Source of the DNA: Kalmanozyma brasiliensis GHG001
Taxonomy: Eukaryota > Basidiomycota > Ustilaginomycetes > Ustilaginales
Reading direction: 5' to 3'
NCBI RefSeq assembly: GCF_000497045.1
Contig: NW_015961961.1
Location: 186,001 to 250,000 of the forward strand
DNA length: 64,000 bases
The notes beneath the pieces were generated by a model. It was not told the DNA's origin. It ran no database searches and worked only from the letters and a program-made list of their open reading frames with translations. Position numbers and translations under genes: made by a program. The stretch's first letter is position 1; the number at the start of each line of letters is the position of its first letter. Below are positions 20,069-31,336 of the stretch, in pieces.

Positions 20069-23000
20069 CCTTGAAGCTTGGCGAAGCGCACAAAACAGAC
20101 GGAAGTCCTCGACAGCTCCTGCACACTTGTCGGCCTCCATCCCTGTCAACAGAAACCGTAGACGAACACGGCACAAGGACTGTCCATTGCCGCCGCATCC
20201 CATCGATCCGCTTCAGGACCCTACCTTCACTGCACTGTACAATAAGCAATCTATATAGACGACAGACAGACCACGGTCCACGCATGACGAACCACTTCTG
20301 GACTTTCGTCAATGGGAAATGACGCAGATGCGGCAGCCGGCGCACGATGAGAGTTAGCTTGTGACTGGCTCGACGCCCACGACAGAGCCATGTCGAACGC
20401 TCGAAAACACAGCGAGACGGTCTACCGAGGCATGATCATGTACACTTCCACCGTGAATCGAGAACGAGAGGGGACGAAGAGGTTGATCATATCATCGCGA
20501 ACGGTGTCGCGTGGCTGTTGGGCCTTGGAGGCTGCTCGCCACCCCTTGTCCATACCCAGACTCGTGCGAGAGCGTAGAGAGACGATAGCTTCAACGGAGA
20601 AAACGCTCACATCAAGTGGGTCGCTGGACAAAGCCTGTGTGCGCCAAGACTTCGGCGTTAGAGCGAATCGACAGCATCATCCCGCTCGTCTCCGTCTGCG
20701 ATTTGGGAGTCTCGTTGTCGTACAGGTACTGTACGCCGCAGTACATTCAGCACTCTATGAGAGCTCACCGCTTAAATCGGGCTATCAGCGGCATTTGCTC
20801 CCACAGCGTACTGCTCGGAACGTGCAGCGCCACCGCATCCCCGGCTGTTCGGGCCTTCGGCAACAAGACCCGGCTCGAGCTCTTGCCGCTATGGCCTCCA
20901 GCGTCAAACATGCCTCAGGACACCGGTGCTGATCATCTTGATGCGGCGCAAAAAGGCGCTCGTGCACCGTCGGGAAAACAGAGTACGGCCGGCAAATTGA
21001 CAAACTGGCACTTGCATAGGCGAGGGGCCCGACGAAAGCACGAAATTGTGGCTGGCTGGGTTACGTGCTAGCACGCTCTCGCCCGACTGCCGATTGGTCC
21101 ACGATGCCGTCCGGACATGACGGCCGCCTATCGTATTTTGGAAGCTGCACGCCGTCCGTGACGATAGCGGTGGGAGTGTCGCGGCTGATGGGCGAGCCTG
21201 CCTCTTCCGCTGCCGCTTCGCATTGGGGACCATTCTTCTCGATCGGCAAGCGACTGCTGCACTATAGATGCAGGACCAGGCACGAGCTACAGAGTGGCAT
21301 GAAAGAAGCCTCATTGGAAAGATGCCTCCGTTGGAAATCATGCTAGACTCGACTCCGCATGACGGTGCATCTGTTTTGCATCGTCCACCCTGGCAGACTG
21401 TCTCAAGCCACTATAGTCAGCGGTCTCTGTAGAGTGTCGCATGCCCGCCGACCCATGCTCAATGGTCGATCTACCCGAATGCAGCTGGATGCGAACGCCT
21501 TGGCAACGTGCAGGACAAGTCCGAAGCATGACCAGGAATAAATAGAAGCTGGCAAAAACGGAACGGAATCGCGAGACCTACCAACCCACCATCCTGACTC
21601 CGACAGTAGACGCGAGTGCAGGCAAGCAGACACCCAAGTCCTTGAACGGACACGAGGCCACGATGAAAAAAAAAAAGAAAGAAAAAAAAAAGTATCCCAC
21701 AATTTGCAGCTCCGCGCTTAAGCGAGAGCGAAAAGCAGAGACGTTGTCATCTCGTTCCCACGGATGGCGTTGTAAGCGAGATGGTGGTCTGCGATGACCT
21801 GTCGCGGTCATGTTTGCTCCGCCGGTTACTCGTCGCTATCGAGGCTCGGGTCCGAAATATGCCACGCAACATGCTCGGTTTTGCTCGCTATCTGGTGACT
21901 TCGCTTCAAGCGGACTACAGTAGCACAAGGTTAGCCGCTGTAGCGTTCACGTCGTGGCCTGGACCATACCTCTCCAGCCGAGCTTCTCGCCCGAACCCTG
22001 GCCCCGCTGGCGTTTTTCAGTCCAACAGCAACAGCAGCGATGGGGCAAGGCGCAGCAGACAAGGCGCAGCAGACAAGGCGTCTCGATACCAGCAGCAGTC
22101 TGGTCAAGACGTGGACAAGGAGGCCCAAACAGCGGTCTCGAGTGGGCATGACGCGTGCCGAGGCTATCGGCGAAAACGACGAGACTTGACCGCGCGGTCA
22201 TGGTTGCACGCCTTTTCCACCTCCGCTTCAACTTGTCTGTTCCCGCGCTCGCGTCCTCTTATCTCGTCATTCAAGACTGAGCGGCGGAATGGACCCCGCT
22301 GGGGTTGGCCGTCTCGACTTGGCCGACGTCGGGGTACCAGGCAAATTGTTGCCCACCGGCACCCTGACATTCGATTCTATGCGGATCTCCGCACTTCGAC
22401 TCGATCCTCTTAGCCTCGCCGAGACATGGAGAGACAATTGAGATGTGGACCTGATCCTTGCTGTCACGATGCTCTCGGCTTGGCCGCATCGTCTTCGACC
22501 TTTTGTATACGGACGTTCCTCAGCTGTTATGGAAGCGAGTTTACCGGTCGCAGGTCTCTCTCGCAGAAAGAGACGACGAGGCGGATGGGGCGGTCGCGTA
22601 ATCAAAGCTGACACGGGAATCTCGTGGTCTCTCGTCGCTTAAAACTCAGACGGGGCGCCGTTTCATCGAAACGGGGATCTGCATCTACAGGCGTTGCAAG
22701 CACATTTTCAAGGCATGGCACCCAGTCCATTCATGGCTTCCACGTAGGCCGCTTACGGGCGACTGACTCGAGGCGAAGAGGACTCAAAAGAGCTCCGAAG
22801 TGTCTCGATGGTGTTGATGCCCGAAAATAAGGTCAAGCGAGGCCGCGCATGGTTTCAGCTTGTTCAGCACGCTTCGCGATTCGAATGCTTGGCGCAGCAC
22901 GAAGGGGTAAGACGAGGATGGAACTTGACAGGAAATGCTCGCGAGCAACGCCATCGTTCTTTCGTTCTGTTTGATAGCTCGGCGTGTTGCACTCTCCGTC

Positions 23001-26000
23001 CCTTCGCAGGAGCACTCAATGCCCTGTCGACAAGCGCATGCACGGATCGTACTGTAAGTTGACCCTCACTGATGGCTTACAGTAGATGGTCACCATGTTT
23101 GATGCGAGGCGAAGGAGATTGCGTCGTCCGCCATTGTGTACAGGCCGAGGCGAGACCTCCGTCAGCGAGCATGAAAGTCATGCCCTCAGTGCGCATGACA
23201 CGAGAAGCTTGCCCGCTTCTCCCTCGACTCTGGTGACATTCGGCCAGGCAGCAAGCGTCACGAGCTTCTCGCTTGTCGGCCACCCGGAACACGCAAAGGT
23301 CTCGATCCTGCCAATTGGTCGGAGCGTGAAAGAGGGCGGTCACAAGCCCGCAGCGGCGAGGACGATCGACTTAGATTGAAGCGCAGGAACACCAGTCGCA
23401 GGAACGAGAGAGATCCGCAGCAACAAATGTCATAGTCAGGGCACCCGAGGAACAGATCTGCATGACCCAAACGATATCGTGGGAACGAGGGAGACAGTAG
23501 CGGCATGCGAGGAGGCTCGAGGACGGGGAGACGACCATCAACAACGACAGCGGGAATGCGAGAGTTCTGCCGGAAAATATGCAAGCATCGTGGCATGGTC
23601 TCTGCGGGCTTTGACTGCCCCGACGCGCCAATGGACTACGACCGAAACCTCAACGAACCGGGGCGACATCTGCTGTGGAAGGCCAGCAGCTGATCCCGTC
23701 GGAAGCAAACAGTCAACCACAAAGCTGGATTCGAAGCCCGACACAGGACACGACGCTCGAATCCAAACTCCGACGACAGAGGAAGGGACCCTTGCCGCTC
23801 TCTTGCGTTTTGCACTTACCAACGGCACCAGCCTTTCCCATTGTTCGGAGTCGGGAATTCGCTTCAAAGAGTGAGAGGCAAGGACCGAGCACATTGCATC
23901 ACGGGCTGGCCCAAAGCGGAGCTCGCAGCACTGTCAATTGGCAAGCATGCTCATCGCAGAGACGGTGAACTCAAAGCATAAGCTTTTCCTTCCACAGATG
24001 GGCTGGGCGGAGCTTCTCTCGTTCGCACGCAATTGGCACTTGGGCCCTAGACGACACCATTCAGCCAGGTCGACGCCATCGATTGCGATGATCACCAAAC
24101 TCCCCCTATCATGTCGTTTCGACCAATCGAAGGCAGGCGCGTAGGGATGCTGGTCATCAGGATAAAGAGCAGACAAGAACATTGGCAGCGCTCTACTGTA
24201 TGTTTGCCGAGCACTTGCATTCAATCTCGTTACACCTGACGACTTCGCCTCGCTTCGGGCTTCAGCGTCTCTGGACCAGGAACGCAGAGCGAGCCGAGCG
24301 GATCATGCCGCCAACAAGGACAATGTTAGCGGCATGAGCAGGACGCGCCTGTCATGCAACCACCAGGTTTCGACCCACATCGGCAATCTCGCAGTGGCGC
24401 AGGTAAGACGAAACGCCAAGGTCCGTGTTCCGAATTACTTTGTTAATCTGATGATCCCCCGTCGATCTTGGCGCGGGTTTCCAACGGAACGAGTTGGGTC
24501 GATACGATCCCAGCGTGGGGGAACTGACATCCTTAGTGGCTTGCAGTCGGGATAAGACTTGGCACGTCGAAGTACCCTCTGACAAGGATCTCAGAGCTTC
24601 TGAACAAGGAAGGAAAGATTTCGCCGGCAACGGCAATCTCGGTCTTTTCTGTGTTCCTGCTTTCGAGGCGTCCTGGGACGAGAGTCAGGATGCGCCAGCA
24701 TCTTTTCCTCCTGCCATCGACATGAGCGGACGGGTTCTTGCAGCGTCGTCCGATCGGCTCAAGCACCTTGGCCCAAAGGCAAAGGAGGACATAGACTCGT
24801 CTGCCAATCGTGGTCATCGGCATGAGACATTCGATGCAGCAGCCTTTCTGCATGGAACACGGCGACTCTGTTGAGATCCAGAACGTCGATCAGATCAAGG
24901 TTCTGCTTTGTCTGGAGAGCTAGCGAGCAATGCGGTGCGTTTGCCCCACTGTAAATGAGGGTCGGTTCCTCCCAGACATCATCCATCGAGGAGTCGGAGA
25001 ATAGCAATTGCATCCGACGGATCCATGCTATTGAAGTACGACTTGGCGCAGTTTCAAACTTTGCTTGCCAGACAGGCCGTGGACCCGTATGCGCTTCTTT
25101 CAGGTTAAGCTCGCCTCGCCTAAACGATTTCCTGCCATGGTTTTCGTCATCGCTTTTTCATTGTTCGAATCAACGAGAGGCTTTCCTCATGGTCTCCCTC
25201 CTTGTTCTCGCAACCAATGCTGCTGCTTGATCAAAAGCGAGCAAGCAAAGCAGGGAGGATGAATCAGGAATCGTCATGCAAGCGCGGGCCGTCTTTCATT
25301 GGAAACTCGTCCGGGGAAAGGATGCCGAAGCGACCAGACGATTTTCGCACACCGCCAAGCTGGATTCACGATGAATTCACGATTCTGCATGTTGTTTGCG
25401 GCAGCGCTTTGAATCGGAATCGACAGCGGGCAGGTTAATAGGGTCCAAACACGTCCAATCGAATGCGCGGTGTCAATGCGCAGATTGAGCCGACCTGGAC
25501 GACTGCGCTCGAGGAGCATGTTGCGGACGACTGCACAGATGATGCCGAGTCCGGTCCTGGGAAGGGCTTCTCGTTCAGTGCCTGAGCGAGCCGAGCCAAT
25601 ATGACACGTCCTGATTGAGCTCACCATCTCTGGACTTGCACGGATGGCCATCCAGCCCACCATCGTGCTGACATGGATCCCCTTTGCGACGCCCTTTGAC
25701 GGAGCGCAGAGAGACCCGCGAACGACGAAGACAGGCAGGAGTGCACGCACGCGACAGCCGAGGGAGGGAGGACACCAAGAGGAGAACAAAGCAGATCCGC
25801 GGAATGGAGGTTAGCACCGCAAGGGATTGCTTCAGACGAGACTCGGGATGAGCGGGCGGACGCGTTCCGAAGGACGATCCTCTGTAAGGAGCTGCTGCTC
25901 TCGTTCCTGCTGTTCCTGCTGCTGCAGAGCTGTTCATTGAAAGATCAATGCGGTTTCCTGGCATTTGTCTCGCATCGACTAGCCGGGGCCCGCGTAACTG

Positions 26001-28994
26001 ACATGCAATCCTCTCATGCCCGACTGGACCCGGATCTCGTCTCCGTTGGAAACAAACAAGACCCCCTCCTCGTCTTTGCATGATGTAGCACACAGCAGCC
26101 TGCTTTACTTTGCCTTTGTCTAAGCTGTAGCGCGTCGATGCGGTGTTTGCAGCAGTGTCGAAATCCCGCTGTCCTCCGGGAGAACTTGTCCGTCAAGGAG
26201 GAAGTGTCTGGACCCTCATGATGCTACCACAACGACGCACGTCGTCATCTTGACGAGAAAGGACGCGGACCTGGCATGAAGCCGAGCCTCTGGGTACGCT
26301 AACAGGCAGCCACTATCGGTACGTCCTCATGAGCTGGCGTTGCGACCAAGAGCAGAAGCGTTTGCTGCTTCTTCCGTGGTTGCGGCGCTGCTGCCGTTCT
26401 TTATGACATGAGAGACGCTCATCCGATCATTCACAACAAGTAATGGTTCTACCGATGCAAGTATCTCGATTGAGAGTGGAGAGAAGAGGTCAGCATGTGT
26501 CAAGGCTAAAGACGAAAGGCGGACGAGAAGGATCCTCATCACGCAAACACATGCACACACGATCTCTCACACCCAATTAGCTCCTGTTTTTAATATTAAT
26601 ATTCTCCTTTTATTTTGGATGATCAGCCGAAGAAGCCCCGCTGTTGCTCTTTTTTTTCCCCTTCGAACCAGAAAACCCGCGCCGGTGTGAGACGCCTGTC
26701 GCTTAGTAGGATTATCCGGTGCGAGGCCGCGGAATTCCCGGGTTCCAGGATTGTGGACGGATTCTTTTTCCGTTCAGCTGAACGTTTTGAGGCGCTTTCA
26801 GTTACCTTGAACTTCTTGAACGGGCTCGTAGCAAAGAGGTGAGAAGGTCGCATGACGAGGACAGCATCAACAATCGACTGATCAGGCTCCGGACAGATGC
26901 TGGAGGGTCCGACAATCATGCGGATGTGATCGTGCAAACAGCAACCTGTGATGCGATTCCACGGCATGTCCACGGCAAGACTCTTTTGATTGGTTCTAGC
27001 AAAGATAGCATCGCATGAAAATGAGATCAGCTCAGCTTCCGAGGCAGGTGCCCACGCATTTCGAAGAGGTTATCGGTGAAATCGGTTCGCCGTGTGGGTG
27101 CAAACGGAGCCTGTCGCAACTCGCCGTCCGTCTCTCCGTCCCCGTCCTGTTCTTCGCGTGATTCAACAGCGACAGGATCGGCTCATTCCCATCAAAGCTG
27201 AGCTGCCATCCTCAACGTCCATGCGGCAAAAACTTGTTCCGGGACTGTTCGGATCGCAATCAATACACAGAAGGAGACATGGCATTGAAGCTTGATGCTC
27301 ACGAATCCAGCTCTTGGATGTGTTGACCTCAGCGAGGTCCCGGAATTCGAGGAACAAGGCAAGCCATCCAGAGAGATGCCTTTTTCTCGTTAAAATAATA
27401 TATCAAGTGGATGAGAAATGAATTTGCAAGAAATAAAAAGTAGCTACTTAAAACGAGCGTGTGTGCTTGAACAGGGCGAGATAGAGAAAGAGCTCGACGA
27501 TAGAGCTCGTTTTTCCTGCCTGGTCTCGCCTGCTATCATCATGGAGCGATTCTGCTTGCGCTTTTCTCGCCTAAACCGTTAGCCCAGGCACGATGGAACA
27601 CGCTCTGCATCTCGCTCTCACGCTCTCTCTCTCGGTTCGCTCTGGCCCTGCTTCTTTTTGTTTTTCCCACGTCGAGCATACGTCGTTCGGAGCATCCTTT
27701 TCCATGCTCGCTTCGCTTTGGCCGACCAGCAAGCCTCATCGGAGCAGGCTGGTGGAAATATGGATGCTCTCGCTTGACAGCCATTCACACACGCCTCATG
27801 CAATCACTCGATCGTGCTGATGCTGCTCATTGCTGCTTTGCCGCCCATGTCCCTCTGCCCTGACCTTGCCGCCCATTTGTTCAATCGGTCTCGCTTATGC
27901 AGGTATCGTCCTTGTCCTTGTCGTCGCCGGTGGCTAACACGCCTGTCATCCGTTTTCCCATTGCTTCCCCTTTTCTGTCTCCTCAAAGCTTGAGCTGCAC
28001 ATTCGCGGACCAGGAAAAAAAGAAAAAGAAAAAGAAGCCGCCTGCCACCCACATGCATGGGCGGCCTGCATATGCAACCGTCACATCAGCAGCTTCGCGC
28101 CCTGACTCTGGGCTCGCTAGCTCAGCTCAGCTCAGCTCACCTCGGTTTGGCTACTGCAGCTAGCAAGCTAGCTTATCCGAATGGCAGCTTTTCTCCGGTC
28201 TCAGCCCTGAGCACGCTCCTTCGCCCCACCTTGACCTTCCGATTCCTCTCTTCGGGCGGTGCCTCAATTGCCGTGTTGTTTCGCTCAAGCTGTCAGAAGA
28301 GAGGAAAAGTGGGTCCAATGTCTTGATTGTCGCTCTACTCTCTCTGGAGATCCACTTTTGCTCAACTCCGCCTCTCACCTCCTGGCGCTTGCTTCCGCCC
28401 GTCCCTCCGTCCGTGGAGGAGTCCGTCTGGGTGTGATGAGCATCTGAAACCCACTTGGATGCATAACACCGAGAATTCGTCTCATCAAAGCCTAGCAGGC
28501 GGGCTTGCCCATTGTCCATCTGCGCACCTTTCCGAAACGAAGTCCGGCGTCGGCGCCATTCTCGTCTCTTGCGTTCTCTCCCTTGTCACCCTCATTCCTT
28601 GACTCTCTCTGGGTGCTTCTTGCCGGCCGCCGATCATGCCTCCCGCTTCCTCGTCCTGCGTGGAACTCTTTTAAAGTCACCCGACAAAAGGCTTCATCCT
28701 CGTTCGCCTCCGTCACATGTTCCTTTCTCTCCATCTCTATCCCGCTCGAGCTTGACTCAGCCCTTCCTTCTCACTCATCACACCATCCTCGCTCGCGACC
28801 TTGCGTCTCTTTCCAACCAGGTTCGTCAGGGACATTCTGTCTCAGCTCTCCGCTCTTTAGCCTTGTCACCGTCCTCGGCGTCACCGACGACCAGCATCCA
28901 TCGGCATTGCATCCGAGCTCGTCTCGCTACTGGTAACGAACAGTCACCTGCATTCTCTTCTCGACTGCGCCATCCCTTTCATCGTCGCTCAGTT
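20069..28994. other. 8.9 kb gene-free region
   Basis: I find no supportable protein gene between the metallo-hydrolase and the Rua1-domain regulator. Open frames are all under about 210 codons in believable phase, overlap on both strands and lack family motifs. Visible features are an A-rich run at about 21666-21691, a short tandem repeat of a 14-base unit (gcgcagcagacaag) near 22050-22080, AT-rich pockets at 26588-26620 and 27390-27450, a pyrimidine-rich stretch at 27600-27660, an A/G run at 28014-28036 and an (AGCTC)n patch near 28118-28142. No tRNA, LTR ends or large repeats were recognised. Candidate explanations are an extended promoter/5' leader for the downstream regulator, a non-coding RNA, or decayed transposon DNA. 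Confidence 0.6.
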
Positions 28995-31196
28995 ATGCAA
29001 CGCGAATCTCGGCGCGACCACCCACACTATCACGAAGCTTCACCTTCTCCTCCCTCGATCAGCTGGCCGTCTCGTCCGTCCCCATCTTCCTCTCGAGTCA
29101 CCACCCTTCCCTCCATCAGCTCGTTGACAGGCCGCGCTAGTCCGAGTCGCACTTCAACAGCAACGCCTCCATCAGCTTCGCTCTCCAGTCCGTCTTCCTC
29201 TCGTGCCTTCTCCTCTCGCTCCGCCTCTCGCAACGAACCGCGCAGCCCCTTGGACGGCCAACCTCTTTTCCCTGCGACAACCACCAGCATGGCGCCAGTC
29301 ACACATTCCCCTTCGCGCCGTCACAGTCCAGCCAGCATGGCTCACTCCCTACCTTACTCATCTTCGAGCCTTCACAGCCACAACCATCATTACAGTGGCA
29401 CATCATCGCACAACTCTCGAGCGGTCGAGGACGGCTCGCATCTTTGGGGTGACGGCATGAAGGGCATTTGGAACAGCCTCACCGGAGCTCCGCACGGCAA
29501 GCCTCGCTCTCCTCACGTCAGTGCCTCCACCAAGGGCGAACACGGCGAACCTGTCCGCGCTTCCGAAGTCGAGGCTGCCACCTCCATCTGGGACGCGCCT
29601 AGGGACACCGTCGCCATGACCATGGGCTTCCATGGCAACTACGAACAGCAGCCCTATCAGTCGCAGCAAGCTTGGCAGCAACCGCAACAGCAAGCACAGC
29701 AGTCTACGTCGTCGTATTCGGCTGAGCAGCAGCAGCAGCAGCCACACATCGGCCACGCTCCGTCCTACTCGAGCATGCCTGCCCCATCGGGACTCGCAGG
29801 AGCTACCGTGGACGGCACAAGAGCACGCGCACCATCCGACGTCGGAGCAGCCGGCGACCGTCATTACGCACGCCGACCTAGCTATCAGCACGCTCGTCCC
29901 GCCGATGGCACAGCCGATGCTGCTGCTGCGCACAACAGTCAGTGGTGGGGATTGGCCGATTCTCACCCTGGCTCGGACGATGCTGCAGCCACGGGTCACT
30001 ACGGAGCCCGACGTCTTCAGCCGCCTCCGCTGCCCGAGACGCGATCAACAAATCGCCCTGCGTGGACCAACCCTGGCGGAGGCTTTGAGATCGGCGGCTA
30101 CGAGTTCCCTCCATCTTCTCTGGGCAAGCGACAGTACGACGACGAGGCCATGGCAACACAAGGCGGATTCGGCGACGCTGGCGACGGCGCTGCACGACGC
30201 TACTCTCTGGCAGGCAACGCATCCTTCTCGAGGCCATCGGCTCCCATCAGCGGCATGATGAACAGCTACCGTCCTACTCACAGCGATCCTCGTCGACCCT
30301 CCCTCCCCTCGGATCCGTACGGAACGCAGCAGTCGGCGTCGGCAGTCCAGCGCGCCGGCTATCCCAACGCTCCGCAGTGGAGTCCATGGAGTCAGCACGC
30401 GTCGCACTCCGGCATGCCCGGCTCGATGGGCAGCGCTCCGGGCTCGTCCCCCAACCTCCCCGGCTGGCGCGACAGTGGTGCGATGCGATACGGCATCGAA
30501 GCCGGCTACCCATCTCCGAGCGGCATGCCTGGCGGTGACAAGCGTCAACAACGCGACCGCTCTTCCTCCTCGGCTTCGGCGGTGCAGCAGGCCAATGCTG
30601 TGGCCAACACGCCCTTCCACATCACCTCCGACATTGTGCTGCGAGCGCCCGCGGGTAGCAAGATGGACGACGTCTACTACGACCAGCACTGCGAGCTGCG
30701 TACAGGCCTCGCCGACCCGCCGACATCCGACTTTGAGGTCGAGAACGAGGAGGACCGTCCACGCCGTCAGACGGACAAGCTTCGTTTCCCTGGCGACCTG
30801 TACACGCCGCGATGGGTGCGAGGCTCCGGTAACGCGCGCGAAGCCTGGTGCGACCGCTGCGAAAGCGGCAACTGGTTGCAGCTCAAGAACTCGCAGTACT
30901 GGTACGATCAGGTGCACAAGCACGGCATCTCGTCCGTTTCCGGCCTGCGATTTACGGCGCCGACGCACCTCAAGGTGTACGCCGACGCGGCGGGGACGGT
31001 GGAGGGCAAGTGTCACCAGTGCAAGGAGTGGGTGCTCATCTGCACGGCCAAGAGGAGGAGAAACTTTGCCGCCTTCTTCAAGCATGCGCACGCGTGCCAT
31101 TCGTACAGGAAGGCGAGCGCGGTTGGGAATGGCCCGTACGTTGAGCACAACCCGGGTGGACACAGGAACGGCAAGAAGGGCAGCAGTCCGATTTGA
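28995..31196 (+). CDS. Rua1-domain (Rua1_C, formerly DUF4451) transcription regulator
   Basis: A 733-residue protein. The first ~580 residues are Ser/Gln/Pro-rich, with a CAG-encoded Gln run near residues 245-252, as in many fungal activators. The C-terminal ~125 residues (about 588-712) match the Rua1 C-terminal domain: DLYTPRWVRG, EAWCDRC, WLQLKNSQYWYDQVHKHGIS, then a second Cys pair CHQC and the His/Cys cluster HAHACH, so the fold is probably zinc-stabilised. Rua1 in Ustilago maydis activates the ustilagic acid glycolipid cluster. No such cluster genes lie here, so this is more likely a paralogue with another target set. The frame is open back to 28512, but I chose the ATG at 28995 because the upstream part is low complexity. 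It is preceded by an 8.9 kb gene-free region. Confidence 0.85.
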   Translation: MQRESRRDHPHYHEASPSPPSISWPSRPSPSSSRVTTLPSISSLTGRASPSRTSTATPPSASLSSPSSSRAFSSRSASRNEPRSPLDGQPLFPATTTSMAPVTHSPSRRHSPASMAHSLPYSSSSLHSHNHHYSGTSSHNSRAVEDGSHLWGDGMKGIWNSLTGAPHGKPRSPHVSASTKGEHGEPVRASEVEAATSIWDAPRDTVAMTMGFHGNYEQQPYQSQQAWQQPQQQAQQSTSSYSAEQQQQQPHIGHAPSYSSMPAPSGLAGATVDGTRARAPSDVGAAGDRHYARRPSYQHARPADGTADAAAAHNSQWWGLADSHPGSDDAAATGHYGARRLQPPPLPETRSTNRPAWTNPGGGFEIGGYEFPPSSLGKRQYDDEAMATQGGFGDAGDGAARRYSLAGNASFSRPSAPISGMMNSYRPTHSDPRRPSLPSDPYGTQQSASAVQRAGYPNAPQWSPWSQHASHSGMPGSMGSAPGSSPNLPGWRDSGAMRYGIEAGYPSPSGMPGGDKRQQRDRSSSSASAVQQANAVANTPFHITSDIVLRAPAGSKMDDVYYDQHCELRTGLADPPTSDFEVENEEDRPRRQTDKLRFPGDLYTPRWVRGSGNAREAWCDRCESGNWLQLKNSQYWYDQVHKHGISSVSGLRFTAPTHLKVYADAAGTVEGKCHQCKEWVLICTAKRRRNFAAFFKHAHACHSYRKASAVGNGPYVEHNPGGHRNGKKGSSPI

Positions 31197-31336
31197 GGCG
31201 CGCGCTTTGTTGTCACAGCCCCTTGGGAAGAATTCAGCCTTTCGCACTCAGACAGCGTTGTGTGTGATTCGATGTGTGTGCGATGTGTGTGTGATTGCTG
31301 TGAGTTGAGTGCAACGGTAGCAATGGCAGAGAGCGA
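31197..31336. other. convergent 3' region with TG repeats
   Basis: 140 bp between two convergent stops. An imperfect TGTGTG/GATGTGTG repeat lies at 31259-31300. Terminators of both genes must lie in or across this stretch. Confidence 0.5.

Noticed and set aside
21781..22413. Plus-strand 210-codon open frame in the gene-free region
   Set aside because: Irregular Arg/Ser-rich composition, overlapping frames on both strands, no family motif or neighbouring splice pattern.
27804..28058. Minus-strand 84-codon frame that looks like a secreted peptide
   Set aside because: The apparent signal peptide comes from the A/G run at 28014-28036 read as Phe/Leu; the rest has no motif.
20069..28994. Centromere or large transposon
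   Set aside because: Base composition looks similar to the surroundings except for small pockets, and I saw no long repeats, LTR ends or transposase/reverse transcriptase motifs. A computed repeat search could still change this.
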